Shown: one piece after another, positions 22,023 through 29,477 of the stretch
How positions within the stretch are numbered: the first letter of the stretch is position 1
Layout: each line of letters starts with the position of its first letter
NCBI GenBank assembly: GCA_964604465.1
Contig: CAZRYZ010000012.1
Span: 1 to 33,512, forward strand
Direction: 5' to 3'
Origin: Fluviibacter sp964604465
GTDB lineage: Bacteria; Pseudomonadota; Gammaproteobacteria; Burkholderiales; Rhodocyclaceae
DNA length: 33,512 bases
The notes under the pieces: generated by a model
What the model saw: only the letters and a program-made list of their open reading frames with translations
The model's database searches: none
Told to the model about the DNA's origin: nothing
Made by a program: the position numbers and the translations under genes

Positions 22023-22817
22023 ATGCCCCTGATAGACCACCAACCCGGCCCGGGTCGCCGCTTCTTCCTCTGGTGCCAGCAGACCCTGCTGCGCCCAATT
22101 GCCGATGCTCTGTTAGCGCAATCCTGCGCCCTATGCCAGCAGCCGAGCGGCAGCACGCCCATTTGCCCGGGCTGTGCTCAAGATCTCCCTTTCTTGCCCG
22201 GTACCCCGGGAAGCCACTGCCCGCGCTGTGCTCTTCCGCTATATGGTGGTTCAACCTCCTGCCCGGACTGCGCCCGTCACCATCCCGCCTTTGATCGCGC
22301 CACGGCCGTCTGGGCCTATGCGTTTCCGATTGATACCCTGATTCGCGATTTCAAATACGGTCATCACCTTTATCTCGGACGTTTTTTTGCGGAACAGCTC
22401 GCCCAGACCTTGTTGCATGACTGGAATAGCACCCATCGGGCTAAACCCGATCTCATCATCCCCATGCCACTCCACCCGAACCGGCTCAAGACCCGAGGCT
22501 TCAATCAGGCCGCCGAAATCGCCAGACATCTGGCACGCCTGCTGGACATTCCCTGTGCTTATGATGCGCTGACCCGCCTTCAGGATACGCCCGCTCAGGC
22601 CGGACTGCCCCGTGAAGCCCGCTGGCAGAATCTGATTGGCGCCTTTGCCTGTCCGCCAGCGATGAAGGCACGTCACGTCCTTCTTGTCGATGATGTGTTG
22701 ACGACCGGGGCGAGCCTCTCCGCCTGTGCCGATATCCTGCGGCAGTCGGGTATCACCACGGTTGACGCTGCCGTGCTCGCCCGCACCCCAGGCCCCGATC
22801 TCTCTTCAAGATTGTAA
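22023..22817 (+). CDS. comF: ComF family phosphoribosyltransferase-like protein
   Basis: A 264-residue ComF-type protein. The N-terminal third has paired zinc-binding cysteines (CALC, CPGC, CPRC, CPDC). After the FDRATAVWAYAFPIDTLIRDFKYG segment, the C-terminal half is a phosphoribosyltransferase domain with IIPMPLHPNRLKTRGFNQA and the PRPP loop VLLVDDVLTTGAS (about 218-230). In naturally transformable bacteria ComF acts in the cytoplasm in uptake of single-stranded DNA; elsewhere its role is unclear. The ATG at 22023 lies only about 10 bases from the palindrome, so the mRNA may be nearly leaderless. trmL follows after 13 nt. Confidence 0.93.
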   Translation: MPLIDHQPGPGRRFFLWCQQTLLRPIADALLAQSCALCQQPSGSTPICPGCAQDLPFLPGTPGSHCPRCALPLYGGSTSCPDCARHHPAFDRATAVWAYAFPIDTLIRDFKYGHHLYLGRFFAEQLAQTLLHDWNSTHRAKPDLIIPMPLHPNRLKTRGFNQAAEIARHLARLLDIPCAYDALTRLQDTPAQAGLPREARWQNLIGAFACPPAMKARHVLLVDDVLTTGASLSACADILRQSGITTVDAAVLARTPGPDLSSRL

Positions 22818-22830
22818 CGACCCAGCCGCC

Positions 22831-23337
22831 ATGAATCCCCTACTTCGCCGACCCGCCATTGTGCTTGTCAACCCGGAAATCCCCCCTAACACCGGCAACC
22901 TGATCCGCGTCTCTGCTGCAACCGGCTTCGAATTGCATTTGGTCAAACCCCTGGGCTTTGACGTAGATGACCGCTCACTGCGGCGCGCCGGTCTGGATTA
23001 TCACGATCAGGCTTTCCTTCATGTCCACGATGACTGGTCAACCTGCCTGTCGGCACTCGGGTGCGCCACACCGGGAGGTCCCGAAAAACGCCGCCTGTTT
23101 GCCCTGACCACGAAAGGGAGCCGCCCCTACCATGAGGTCGCCTTCCGGCCGGATGATGTGATTGTGCTGGGCTGCGAAACCCGGGGGCTACCACCGGAAA
23201 TTCTGCAAAGCTTCGACCCGGATCATCGGTTACGTATTCCGATGCGACCCAACATTCGGAGTCTGAATCTCGCCAATTCAGCGGCTATTGTAGCCTTCGA
23301 AATGTGGCGCCAGAACGGCTTTGACGGAGCGCATTAA
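22831..23337 (+). CDS. trmL: tRNA (cytidine/uridine-34-2'-O)-methyltransferase TrmL
   Basis: A 168-residue SPOUT-fold methyltransferase that 2'-O-methylates the wobble nucleotide of certain leucine tRNAs. The knot signatures are clear: IVLVNPEIPPNTGNLIR at the N-terminus, VLGCETRGLP in the middle, and IPMRPNIRSLNLANSAAI at the C-terminus. Length is close to E. coli TrmL (about 157). The ATG at 22831 matches the family start; the frame continues upstream inside comF without similarity. Cotranscribed with comF and convergent with gpsA, 42 bp apart, with no T-tract terminator between them. Confidence 0.93.
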   Translation: MNPLLRRPAIVLVNPEIPPNTGNLIRVSAATGFELHLVKPLGFDVDDRSLRRAGLDYHDQAFLHVHDDWSTCLSALGCATPGGPEKRRLFALTTKGSRPYHEVAFRPDDVIVLGCETRGLPPEILQSFDPDHRLRIPMRPNIRSLNLANSAAIVAFEMWRQNGFDGAH

Positions 23338-23379
23338 GCGGTTGGCCCCTTCGGGCGGCTACACGCGCGCCAGCGGAAT

Positions 23380-24384
23380 TTATTCGGCGCGCTGCGCCCG
23401 GCTCATCAGCTGCGTCACGGCATCTGCCGCTTTCAGGTCGCCTGCAATGACGGCGGCCACCGCCTGGGCGATCGGCATATCGACCGATAGTTCGCGGGAA
23501 AGCCGCGCGACCTCTCGAGCCGTCCCGACACCTTCCGCCACATGCCCCAGCGCCTCTAGCGTCTGCTCCAGGGTTTTTCCCTGGCCCAACGCCAGACCGA
23601 CCTGACGGTTTCGCGACAGATCACCCGTGCAGGTCAGAATCAGGTCCCCCAGACCAGAAAGCCCCATCAGGGTTTCCCGCTGACCACCCAACCGTTCACA
23701 AAGTCTTCCGATTTCGGCAATGCCCCGAGTCATCAAGGCGGCACGGGCGTTATGACCCAGCGACAACCCGTCAGAAATGCCCGTGGCAATCGCCAACACG
23801 TTTTTAACGGCACCGCCCACTTCGACACCGACGACATCACCCGAGGCGTACAGGCGCAGATTCTGCGTGTGTAGCCAGTCGGCCAGCCGTTCGGCCATCG
23901 CCAGATCACTCGACCCCAGCGTTACGGCCGTGGGCATATGACGCGCGACCTCCTGGGCAAAACTCGGGCCCGAGAGCGCGGCCGCGGGCACATCGCCCAG
24001 CACCTCACGCACCACCTGGTGGGGAAGGAGGCCACTCTTTGGCTCAAAGCCCTTGCAGACCCAGACCAGCGGCGGCAGAGTCTGCCCAGCATGGAGAGCT
24101 TTCAGAGCCTCTAAGGTCACCCGCAGCGCGGCGACCGGAGTTGCCAGCACCAGCACATCCGACCCGAGAAGTGTGGCCATATCGGCCGTCGCCTTCAGAT
24201 CATCCGGCAGGTTGATTCCGGGGAGAAAGCGGTGATTGACGTGGTCGCGGTTAATCGACTCGACCACCTCAGGCTCGCGCGCCCAGATCCGGACCTGATG
24301 CCGCTGTGCCCAGTTGGCTGCCAGCGCCGTGCCCCAGGCACCAGCGGCAAGGACCCCAACCTTCAGGCAGCCAGCGTGCGTCAT
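23380..24384 (-). CDS. gpsA: Glycerol-3-phosphate dehydrogenase [NAD(P)+]
   Basis: A 334-residue cytoplasmic enzyme that reduces dihydroxyacetone phosphate to sn-glycerol-3-phosphate for phospholipid synthesis. It has the N-terminal Rossmann domain, the segment CKGFEP, ALSGPSFAQEVA, the catalytic-lysine motif GGAVKNVLAIA, and GLSGLGDLILTC. One feature is unusual: the dinucleotide loop reads A13-A14-G15-A16-W17-G18, so the first glycine of G-x-G-x-x-G is alanine (codon GCC). All other family motifs are intact. An AAGGA site precedes the ATG, 11 nt after secB. Last gene of the rhodanese-grxC-secB-gpsA operon. Confidence 0.96.
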   Translation of the reverse strand: MTHAGCLKVGVLAAGAWGTALAANWAQRHQVRIWAREPEVVESINRDHVNHRFLPGINLPDDLKATADMATLLGSDVLVLATPVAALRVTLEALKALHAGQTLPPLVWVCKGFEPKSGLLPHQVVREVLGDVPAAALSGPSFAQEVARHMPTAVTLGSSDLAMAERLADWLHTQNLRLYASGDVVGVEVGGAVKNVLAIATGISDGLSLGHNARAALMTRGIAEIGRLCERLGGQRETLMGLSGLGDLILTCTGDLSRNRQVGLALGQGKTLEQTLEALGHVAEGVGTAREVARLSRELSVDMPIAQAVAAVIAGDLKAADAVTQLMSRAQRAE

Positions 24385-24395
24385 GCCTAAAATCC

Positions 24396-24893
24396 TTACT
24401 GCAAGGTTGCCGGCGCTTCCGAAGCCGGTACCTCTTCAGCATTCTGCGCCATGGCATCAAAATTGACCGGCTGCAGGACTACAGGGGGGAACCCGGCGCG
24501 CACGGTGGCATCGGACACGGCCTCGCGGGCATACGGAAACAGGATATTCGGAACCGCCGAGATGAGGAAGCCCTGCAATGCTTCTTCAGGGATGCCCGAA
24601 ATCCGGAAAATCCCAGCCTGTTGGACTTCAACCAGGAACAGCGTCCTTTCGCCGGCCTTGGCCGTCACCGTTACCTGCAGCAGGCCTTCGAATGCATCGG
24701 GGCCCAACTGGCCAAAAGCCGTCTTGAACTGAATACTGACCTCAGGCGGCTGGGGCTGCAAAAAAGCCTCCGCACCGCTGGGTACTTCCAGCGACATATC
24801 TTTGACGTAGAGCTTTTCGATAGCAAACATCGGCTGCGCCGGCGCCTCTTGCTCGGTTGCCAGCGCTTCGTTGTTCTGATCGTTCTCGGCCAT
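24396..24893 (-). CDS. secB: Protein-export chaperone SecB
   Basis: A 165-residue tetrameric chaperone that keeps preproteins unfolded and hands them to SecA. The core (about 20-150) contains FAIEKLYVKDMSLEVP, the GIFRISG strand and LFPYAREAVSDATVRAGFP, all characteristic. The N- and C-terminal tails are acidic or Ala/Glu-rich, as in other betaproteobacteria. A good AAGGA precedes the ATG. Placed between grxC (39 nt upstream) and gpsA. Confidence 0.97.
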   Translation of the reverse strand: MAENDQNNEALATEQEAPAQPMFAIEKLYVKDMSLEVPSGAEAFLQPQPPEVSIQFKTAFGQLGPDAFEGLLQVTVTAKAGERTLFLVEVQQAGIFRISGIPEEALQGFLISAVPNILFPYAREAVSDATVRAGFPPVVLQPVNFDAMAQNAEEVPASEAPATLQ

Positions 24894-24932
24894 GAAACTA
24901 TCCTTGTTGTCGTAGAAAGAATGGGTAAAGAA

Positions 24933-25196
24933 TTATTGGGATGATTTGAGCAGCGGATCCAGTTCGCCTGCACGATCCAGTGCCGCCAGATCATCAAAGC
25001 CGCCGACATGCGTTTCCCCGATGTAGATCTGGGGCACCGTGCGTCGACCGGTTTTAGCCATCATGAGATCGCGTTCTTCGGGGTTCAGGTCAATCCGGAT
25101 CTTGGTGATCTCACTGACCCCCTTGCTCTTCAGCAGCTGTTCCGCGCGCACGCAGTAGGGGCAAACCGCCGTGCAATACATGACAACATTGGGCAT
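24933..25196 (-). CDS. grxC: Glutaredoxin 3
   Basis: An 87-residue dithiol glutaredoxin with active site C12-P-Y-C15 (YCTAVCPYC), the cis-proline motif RRTVPQIYIG and the glutathione-binding GGFDDLAAL. It reduces disulphides and glutathionylated proteins in the cytoplasm. The ATG at 25196 is preferred to an in-frame start 10 codons earlier because the very strong AGGAGG site sits directly upstream of it. Ten nt after the rhodanese gene. Confidence 0.96.
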   Translation of the reverse strand: MPNVVMYCTAVCPYCVRAEQLLKSKGVSEITKIRIDLNPEERDLMMAKTGRRTVPQIYIGETHVGGFDDLAALDRAGELDPLLKSSQ

Positions 25197-25206
25197 CGTC
25201 GCCTCC

Positions 25207-25629
25207 TCAGTCCTTGGTCGTGCCACGCACGAGGGGTAATCCGGCCTTTTCCCAGGCCTGGATGCCGCCCGCCAGCTGGCAGACCTCGGTAAAGCCCGCC
25301 TTGCTCAGAATCCGGCACCCTTGTGCCGAGCGCTGACCTGCCGCACAGACCACGACCACCGGTTTGTTACGGTACTTCTCAAGCTTGGCGAGGTTATCCG
25401 ACAAGCTCTTCAGGGGAATCAGGGTGCTCCCCTTAATGTGGTCAACCGCCACTTCATGCTCTTCGCGGACATCGATAAAGATGCCGCCCTCACGATCCTT
25501 GAGGCTGATCGCCTCCTGGGGAGAAACCGATTTGCCGCCGGGCTGCACCACCTGGCGCACCAGCATGCCGCCAGAGATCAACGTGATCAGTAAAAGCCCC
25601 AGATTCAAGGGTTGCAGAAAAAAATCCAT
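25207..25629 (-). CDS. Membrane-anchored rhodanese-like protein
   Basis: A 140-residue protein with one N-terminal transmembrane segment (about 8-24) and a single rhodanese domain. The active-site loop is C95-A-A-G-Q-R100, a complete C-x4-R loop, so sulphurtransferase activity (moving sulphane sulphur to an acceptor) is chemically possible. Similar to E. coli YibN in layout and in lying by grxC and secB. The basic residue after the helix (VRQVV) suggests the domain is cytoplasmic. Start at ATG 25629 fits the membrane segment; upstream in-frame codons overlap the promoter. First gene of the rhodanese-grxC-secB-gpsA operon. Confidence 0.9.
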   Translation of the reverse strand: MDFFLQPLNLGLLLITLISGGMLVRQVVQPGGKSVSPQEAISLKDREGGIFIDVREEHEVAVDHIKGSTLIPLKSLSDNLAKLEKYRNKPVVVVCAAGQRSAQGCRILSKAGFTEVCQLAGGIQAWEKAGLPLVRGTTKD

Positions 25630-25687
25630 GGTTTTCCCAAAAAAAGCATTAAGACAGGCAGGTGCGGCTAGAGTCCGCGTCCTCCGC

Positions 25688-25718
25688 ATTATAGAATAGC
25701 GGGTTGAAGGATTTGTCA
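25688..25718 (-). promoter_or_regulatory. Candidate promoter of the rhodanese-grxC-secB-gpsA operon
   Basis: Perfect minus-strand TATAAT at 25693-25688, with TGACAA at 25718-25713 as a possible -35 (19-base spacer). Start near 25681, about 50 nt before the rhodanese ATG. No comparably good promoter was found for the divergent gpmA. Confidence 0.55.
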
Positions 25719-25766
25719 CGTTCTGACCGAATTACTCGACTTCGCTGACCCAGAGACTTAAAGACC

Positions 25767-26528
25767 ATGAAAAAAATTGTGCTGCTGCGCCACGGTGAAT
25801 CTTCCTGGAACAAGGAAAACCGCTTCACCGGCTGGACTGATGTGGATCTGACCGAAAAAGGCATTGAAGAAGCCAAACAGGCCGGGCGCCTGATGAAGGA
25901 AGCTGGCTTCGAGTTCGACCAGGCCTACTCGTCGGTCCTCAAGCGCGCCATGCGCACGCTGTGGCTGGCCCTTGAAGAAATGGACCGGCTGTGGATCCCG
26001 ATTCAGCGCAACTGGCGCCTGAACGAACGCCACTACGGCGCCCTGCAGGGCCTGAACAAAGCCGAGACGGCCGCCAAGTATGGCGATGACCAGGTACTGG
26101 TCTGGCGTCGCAGCTATGACACCCCGCCGCCGCCGCTGGAGTTTGACGATCCCCGTCACCCGCGTTTCGACGCGCGCTACGCCGAGAAGTTCTCGGGCCT
26201 GAGCGAAAAAGAACTACCCCTGACCGAGTGCCTCAAGGACACCGTGGCCCGTTTCGTTCCGTTCTGGGAAGACACCATCGCCCCGGCGGTCAAAGCGGGC
26301 AAGAGTGTCATTGTTGCCGCCCACGGCAACTCGATCCGTGCCCTGGTGAAGTATCTGGATAACATCTCGGATGCTGACATCGTCGAGCTCAATATTCCGA
26401 CCGGTATTCCGCTGGTGTACGAGCTCGATGACGAAACGCTGAAGCCCATCCGTAGCTACTATCTGGGCGACCAGGAAGCCGCCGCCAAGGCTGCCGCTGC
26501 CGTGGCCCAACAAGCCCAGAAGAAATAA
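25767..26528 (+). CDS. gpmA: 2,3-bisphosphoglycerate-dependent phosphoglycerate mutase
   Basis: A 253-residue glycolytic enzyme that interconverts 3- and 2-phosphoglycerate. The phosphohistidine loop is LLRHGES with H9; WNKENRFTGWTDVDLTEKG, RLNERHYGALQGLNK and the second histidine in VAAHGNSIRAL are all present. The C-terminal tail is Ala/Lys-rich (AAAKAAAAVAQQAQKK), normal variation. It is divergent from the rhodanese gene and followed by ctpA after 23 nt, a classic betaproteobacterial order. Confidence 0.97.
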   Translation: MKKIVLLRHGESSWNKENRFTGWTDVDLTEKGIEEAKQAGRLMKEAGFEFDQAYSSVLKRAMRTLWLALEEMDRLWIPIQRNWRLNERHYGALQGLNKAETAAKYGDDQVLVWRRSYDTPPPPLEFDDPRHPRFDARYAEKFSGLSEKELPLTECLKDTVARFVPFWEDTIAPAVKAGKSVIVAAHGNSIRALVKYLDNISDADIVELNIPTGIPLVYELDDETLKPIRSYYLGDQEAAAKAAAAVAQQAQKK

Positions 26529-26551
26529 GCCCCATCCACCAGGACGCCGCC

Positions 26552-28087
26552 ATGGAACACACGCCCCGCCCACCCGAAACACCGCGCCCCCGGTCAAGCC
26601 GGCCGGGCTGGCTGCGCAGCACCGGGATCGGGCTGGTCGGGGTGATTGCCGGCATCCTGATTGCCTTGCAGATCCCGGCCTTTGCCGAAAAGCCGGCGTC
26701 GCCTGCACAGGCATCAGCTACCACTGGTCTGCCCATCCAGGATCTGCGTACCTTCGCCGAAGTCTTCAATGCCATCAAACAGGGCTATGTCGAACCGGTT
26801 GAAGACAAAAAGATGATCAGCAACGCCATCTCCGGCATGGTGACTAATCTGGATCCTCACTCGACCTACCTGGACGCCGAAGCCTTCAAGGAACTTCAGG
26901 TCGGCACCCAGGGTGAGTTCGGAGGTCTGGGCATCGAGGTGGGCATGGAAGACGGCTTCGTCAAGGTGATCGCCCCGATCGAAGATACCCCTGCCGCCCG
27001 CGCCGGCCTGAAAACCGGTGACCTGATCGTCAAGATTGGCGACACCTCGGTTAAGGGCCTGACCCTGAACGAGGCCGTCAAGAAACTGCGTGGCAAGCCC
27101 AAGACCCAGGTCACGCTGACCATCGCCCGCAAGGGAATGACCAAGCCGCTGATCGTTACACTGACGCGTGAAATCATTAAGGTGCAATCGGTCAAATTCA
27201 AAATGATCGAACCGGGCTATGGTTATATCCGGATCACCCAGTTCCAGGAGAACACCACCGAGATGCTGGCGAATGCCTTGAACCAGCTCTACAAGAACGG
27301 CCCACTCAAGGGTCTGATTCTGGATCTGCGTAATGACCCGGGTGGTTTGCTCAATGGTGCGGTGGGTGTTGCAGCGGCCTTCCTGCCAGCCGACAAGCTA
27401 GTGGTTTCTACCGATGGCCGCGCCCCGGATGCCAAGCACAAGTTCTACGCCAAGCCTGAAGACTACCAGCGGGGCCGTGACGACGAGCTGCGCAGCATTC
27501 CTGCTGGCGCCAAGACCGTGCCCATGATCGTCCTCGTCAACGGCGGCTCGGCCTCCGCCTCGGAGATCGTGGCCGGCGCGCTCCAGGATTACAAGCGCGC
27601 CACCATTATCGGCACCCGTACCTTCGGCAAGGGCTCGGTACAAACCGTGTTGCCGTTGCCGGGCAACACCGCTATCAAACTAACCACGGCACGCTATTAC
27701 ACACCCAACGGACGCTCCATCCAGGCCAAGGGCATTGATCCGGATATCGAAATCGAAGAGGTTCCCGGCGCCAAGAAAAATGGTCTCCTGCGTGAAGCCG
27801 ATCTGGATGGTCACCTGACCAACGGCCAAGAAAAAGAGTCAAAGGACACCAAAGACGCTGAGAAGACTTCTGACAAATCTGGCAGCAAGTCGAATGGTAA
27901 AGATAAAGACGACGAATTCGCCGGTCTGGCCATTGCCGATTACACGACCGCCAAGGATCGCCAATTTGTCGAGGCCATCAAACGCCTGGGAGGCAAGCCC
28001 CCGGCGCCAGTGGTCAAAGATAGCCCCAAAAACGTGAAGGCTGATGACACACCAGCAGCCCCAACGGAAGCTGCACCGGCCAAGTAA
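26552..28087 (+). CDS. ctpA: Carboxyl-terminal processing protease (S41)
   Basis: A 511-residue periplasmic serine protease. Order: cytoplasmic proline-rich start (1-20), signal or anchor helix (about 24-45), cap region, PDZ domain (about 115-205 with GGLGIEVGMEDGFVKVI), then the S41 domain with catalytic Ser335 (GGSASASE) and Lys360 (TFGKGS), 25 residues apart as in Prc. After the core comes a highly charged Lys/Asp/Ser stretch (425-453) and a Pro/Ala/Lys tail, probably flexible. The family trims or degrades envelope proteins, including cell-wall hydrolases in some bacteria. AGGA lies upstream of the ATG. In operon with gpmA and moeB (6-nt gap). Confidence 0.95.
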   Translation: MEHTPRPPETPRPRSSRPGWLRSTGIGLVGVIAGILIALQIPAFAEKPASPAQASATTGLPIQDLRTFAEVFNAIKQGYVEPVEDKKMISNAISGMVTNLDPHSTYLDAEAFKELQVGTQGEFGGLGIEVGMEDGFVKVIAPIEDTPAARAGLKTGDLIVKIGDTSVKGLTLNEAVKKLRGKPKTQVTLTIARKGMTKPLIVTLTREIIKVQSVKFKMIEPGYGYIRITQFQENTTEMLANALNQLYKNGPLKGLILDLRNDPGGLLNGAVGVAAAFLPADKLVVSTDGRAPDAKHKFYAKPEDYQRGRDDELRSIPAGAKTVPMIVLVNGGSASASEIVAGALQDYKRATIIGTRTFGKGSVQTVLPLPGNTAIKLTTARYYTPNGRSIQAKGIDPDIEIEEVPGAKKNGLLREADLDGHLTNGQEKESKDTKDAEKTSDKSGSKSNGKDKDDEFAGLAIADYTTAKDRQFVEAIKRLGGKPPAPVVKDSPKNVKADDTPAAPTEAAPAK

Positions 28088-28093
28088 GCCATC

Positions 28094-28843
28094 ATGAACG
28101 ACCAGCAGCTGCTGCGCTACAGCCGGCACATACTGGTCGACGAGATCGGGGTCGAGGGGCAGGAAATGCTCCTCGCCGCCCATGCTCTGGTGGTGGGCGC
28201 CGGCGGTCTGGGATGCCCCGCCGCGCTTTATCTGGCCAGTGCCGGGGTCGGCACGCTCAGTATTGCTGATGACGATGTGGTGGAACTCAGCAACTTGCAA
28301 CGCCAGATTCTTCATACCGAAGCCCGAATCGGTGAAGCCAAAACACGCAGTGCCCAGCAGGCCCTGGCGCAGATCAATCCGGAGTGCACGGTGCTCCCAC
28401 TGCCCCGTCTCGAAGGCGCTGCCTTGTACGATGCCGTTGCTGCTGCCGATGTCGTGCTGGATTGTAGCGACAACTTTCCTACACGTTACGCACTTAACCG
28501 AGCCTGTCTTACGCATCAGAAACCCCTGGTTTCCGGAGCCGCAATCAAACTTACCGGACAACTTTTCGTCTTCGACCCGCGACTGGTAGATGCCCCCTGC
28601 TACGCCTGCCTCTACCCCGAAGACGCTCAGGATGATGATCTGCGCTGTGCCACCACGGGCATCCTCGCACCGGTGACAGGGGTCATCGGCTCTCTGCAGG
28701 CCATTGAAGCCATTAAGCTCATTACAGGTTTTGGTCACCCCGCTACCGCCACGCTCCAACGCTATGACGCATTCAGCGGCACCTGGCAGCAGAGTCTTGT
28801 CCGCCAGGATCCTACCTGCCCGGTGTGCCAAAACCATGCCTGA
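28094..28843 (+). CDS. moeB: MoeB/ThiF/HesA-family adenylyltransferase
   Basis: A 249-residue E1-like enzyme that adenylates the C-terminal glycine of a small sulphur carrier (MoaD or ThiS). It has the RYSRHILVDEIG start, nucleotide loop GAGGLG (35-40), SNLQRQILH, DCSDNFPTRY, zinc cysteines C169-Y-A-C172 with C242-P-V-C245, and the R184-C185 catalytic-cysteine region. No moaD or thiS is in the window, so the molybdenum-cofactor and thiamine roles cannot be separated; the symbol moeB follows the usual annotation of the gene after ctpA. Its last 8 bases overlap the LysE-family gene. Confidence 0.9.
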   Translation: MNDQQLLRYSRHILVDEIGVEGQEMLLAAHALVVGAGGLGCPAALYLASAGVGTLSIADDDVVELSNLQRQILHTEARIGEAKTRSAQQALAQINPECTVLPLPRLEGAALYDAVAAADVVLDCSDNFPTRYALNRACLTHQKPLVSGAAIKLTGQLFVFDPRLVDAPCYACLYPEDAQDDDLRCATTGILAPVTGVIGSLQAIEAIKLITGFGHPATATLQRYDAFSGTWQQSLVRQDPTCPVCQNHA

Positions 28844-29459
28844 AACCGGCGACCTTCTCGTCTTCATGACCGCCCTGGTCGCGGTCTACCTGCTTCCGGG
28901 CCCCGATATGGCGCTGATACTCTCTGCGTCTGCCTTTCAGGGCCGGCGCAACGGAATGATGGTGGCCGTCGGGCTAGCCTTATCTCGCGCTCTCCATGTC
29001 AGCTTGGCAGGTCTCGGGCTGGCGGCACTCCTCAAGACTCACCCCCTCCTGTTTGATATCGTGCGCTGGATCGGCGCCGCGTACCTCTGCTGGATGGCCT
29101 GGAAGATCCTACGCGCCAACGATACCAGAACCGGTAACGAAGCTGCTCCCGTTGTCGCCGGCTGGCAAGCCCTGCAACGCGGCTTTCTGACGAATCTCCT
29201 CAATCCCAAAGCGCTCATCTTCTGCGCGCTACTCCTCCCCCAATTCATTACGCCATCGAGCCCTCTGTTCGAACAGTATCTGATTCTTGGCAGCATTCTC
29301 GTCTTACTGGGTGCACTATTTGATGTAATTTATGTCTACGCAGCCTCGGATCTGGCCTCACGCTTTTCCGGTTCACGCTTCGGCAAACAAATCGCCCGCA
29401 CTGTCTTTGCCAGCATATTTTCTATTGCCGCCATTCGACTCGTGATAGGTTCTCGCTGA
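28836..29459 (+). CDS. LysE/RhtB-family amino acid exporter
   Basis: A 207-residue inner-membrane protein with about five to six hydrophobic helices and the LysE-superfamily signatures LLPGPDMALI near the N-terminus, SRALHVSLAGLGLAALL and RGFLTNLLNPKALIF. Family members export amino acids such as threonine, homoserine, lysine or cysteine; the substrate here is not inferable. The ATG at 28836 lies inside the end of moeB (8-bp overlap) and gives the normal family N-terminus; an earlier in-frame start would add 44 residues unlike the family. Probably read from the gpmA-ctpA-moeB transcript. Confidence 0.88.
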   Translation: MPETGDLLVFMTALVAVYLLPGPDMALILSASAFQGRRNGMMVAVGLALSRALHVSLAGLGLAALLKTHPLLFDIVRWIGAAYLCWMAWKILRANDTRTGNEAAPVVAGWQALQRGFLTNLLNPKALIFCALLLPQFITPSSPLFEQYLILGSILVLLGALFDVIYVYAASDLASRFSGSRFGKQIARTVFASIFSIAAIRLVIGSR

Positions 29460-29477
29460 TATATTGGGGGCTTGGCA

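Noticed and set aside
23338..23379. Possible terminator between trmL and gpsA
   Set aside because: Only a short GCCC/GGGC stem and no T-run.
27839..28867. 342-codon minus-strand open frame opposite ctpA and moeB
   Set aside because: Antisense shadow of two well-supported genes in GC-rich DNA; composition and lack of motifs argue against coding.
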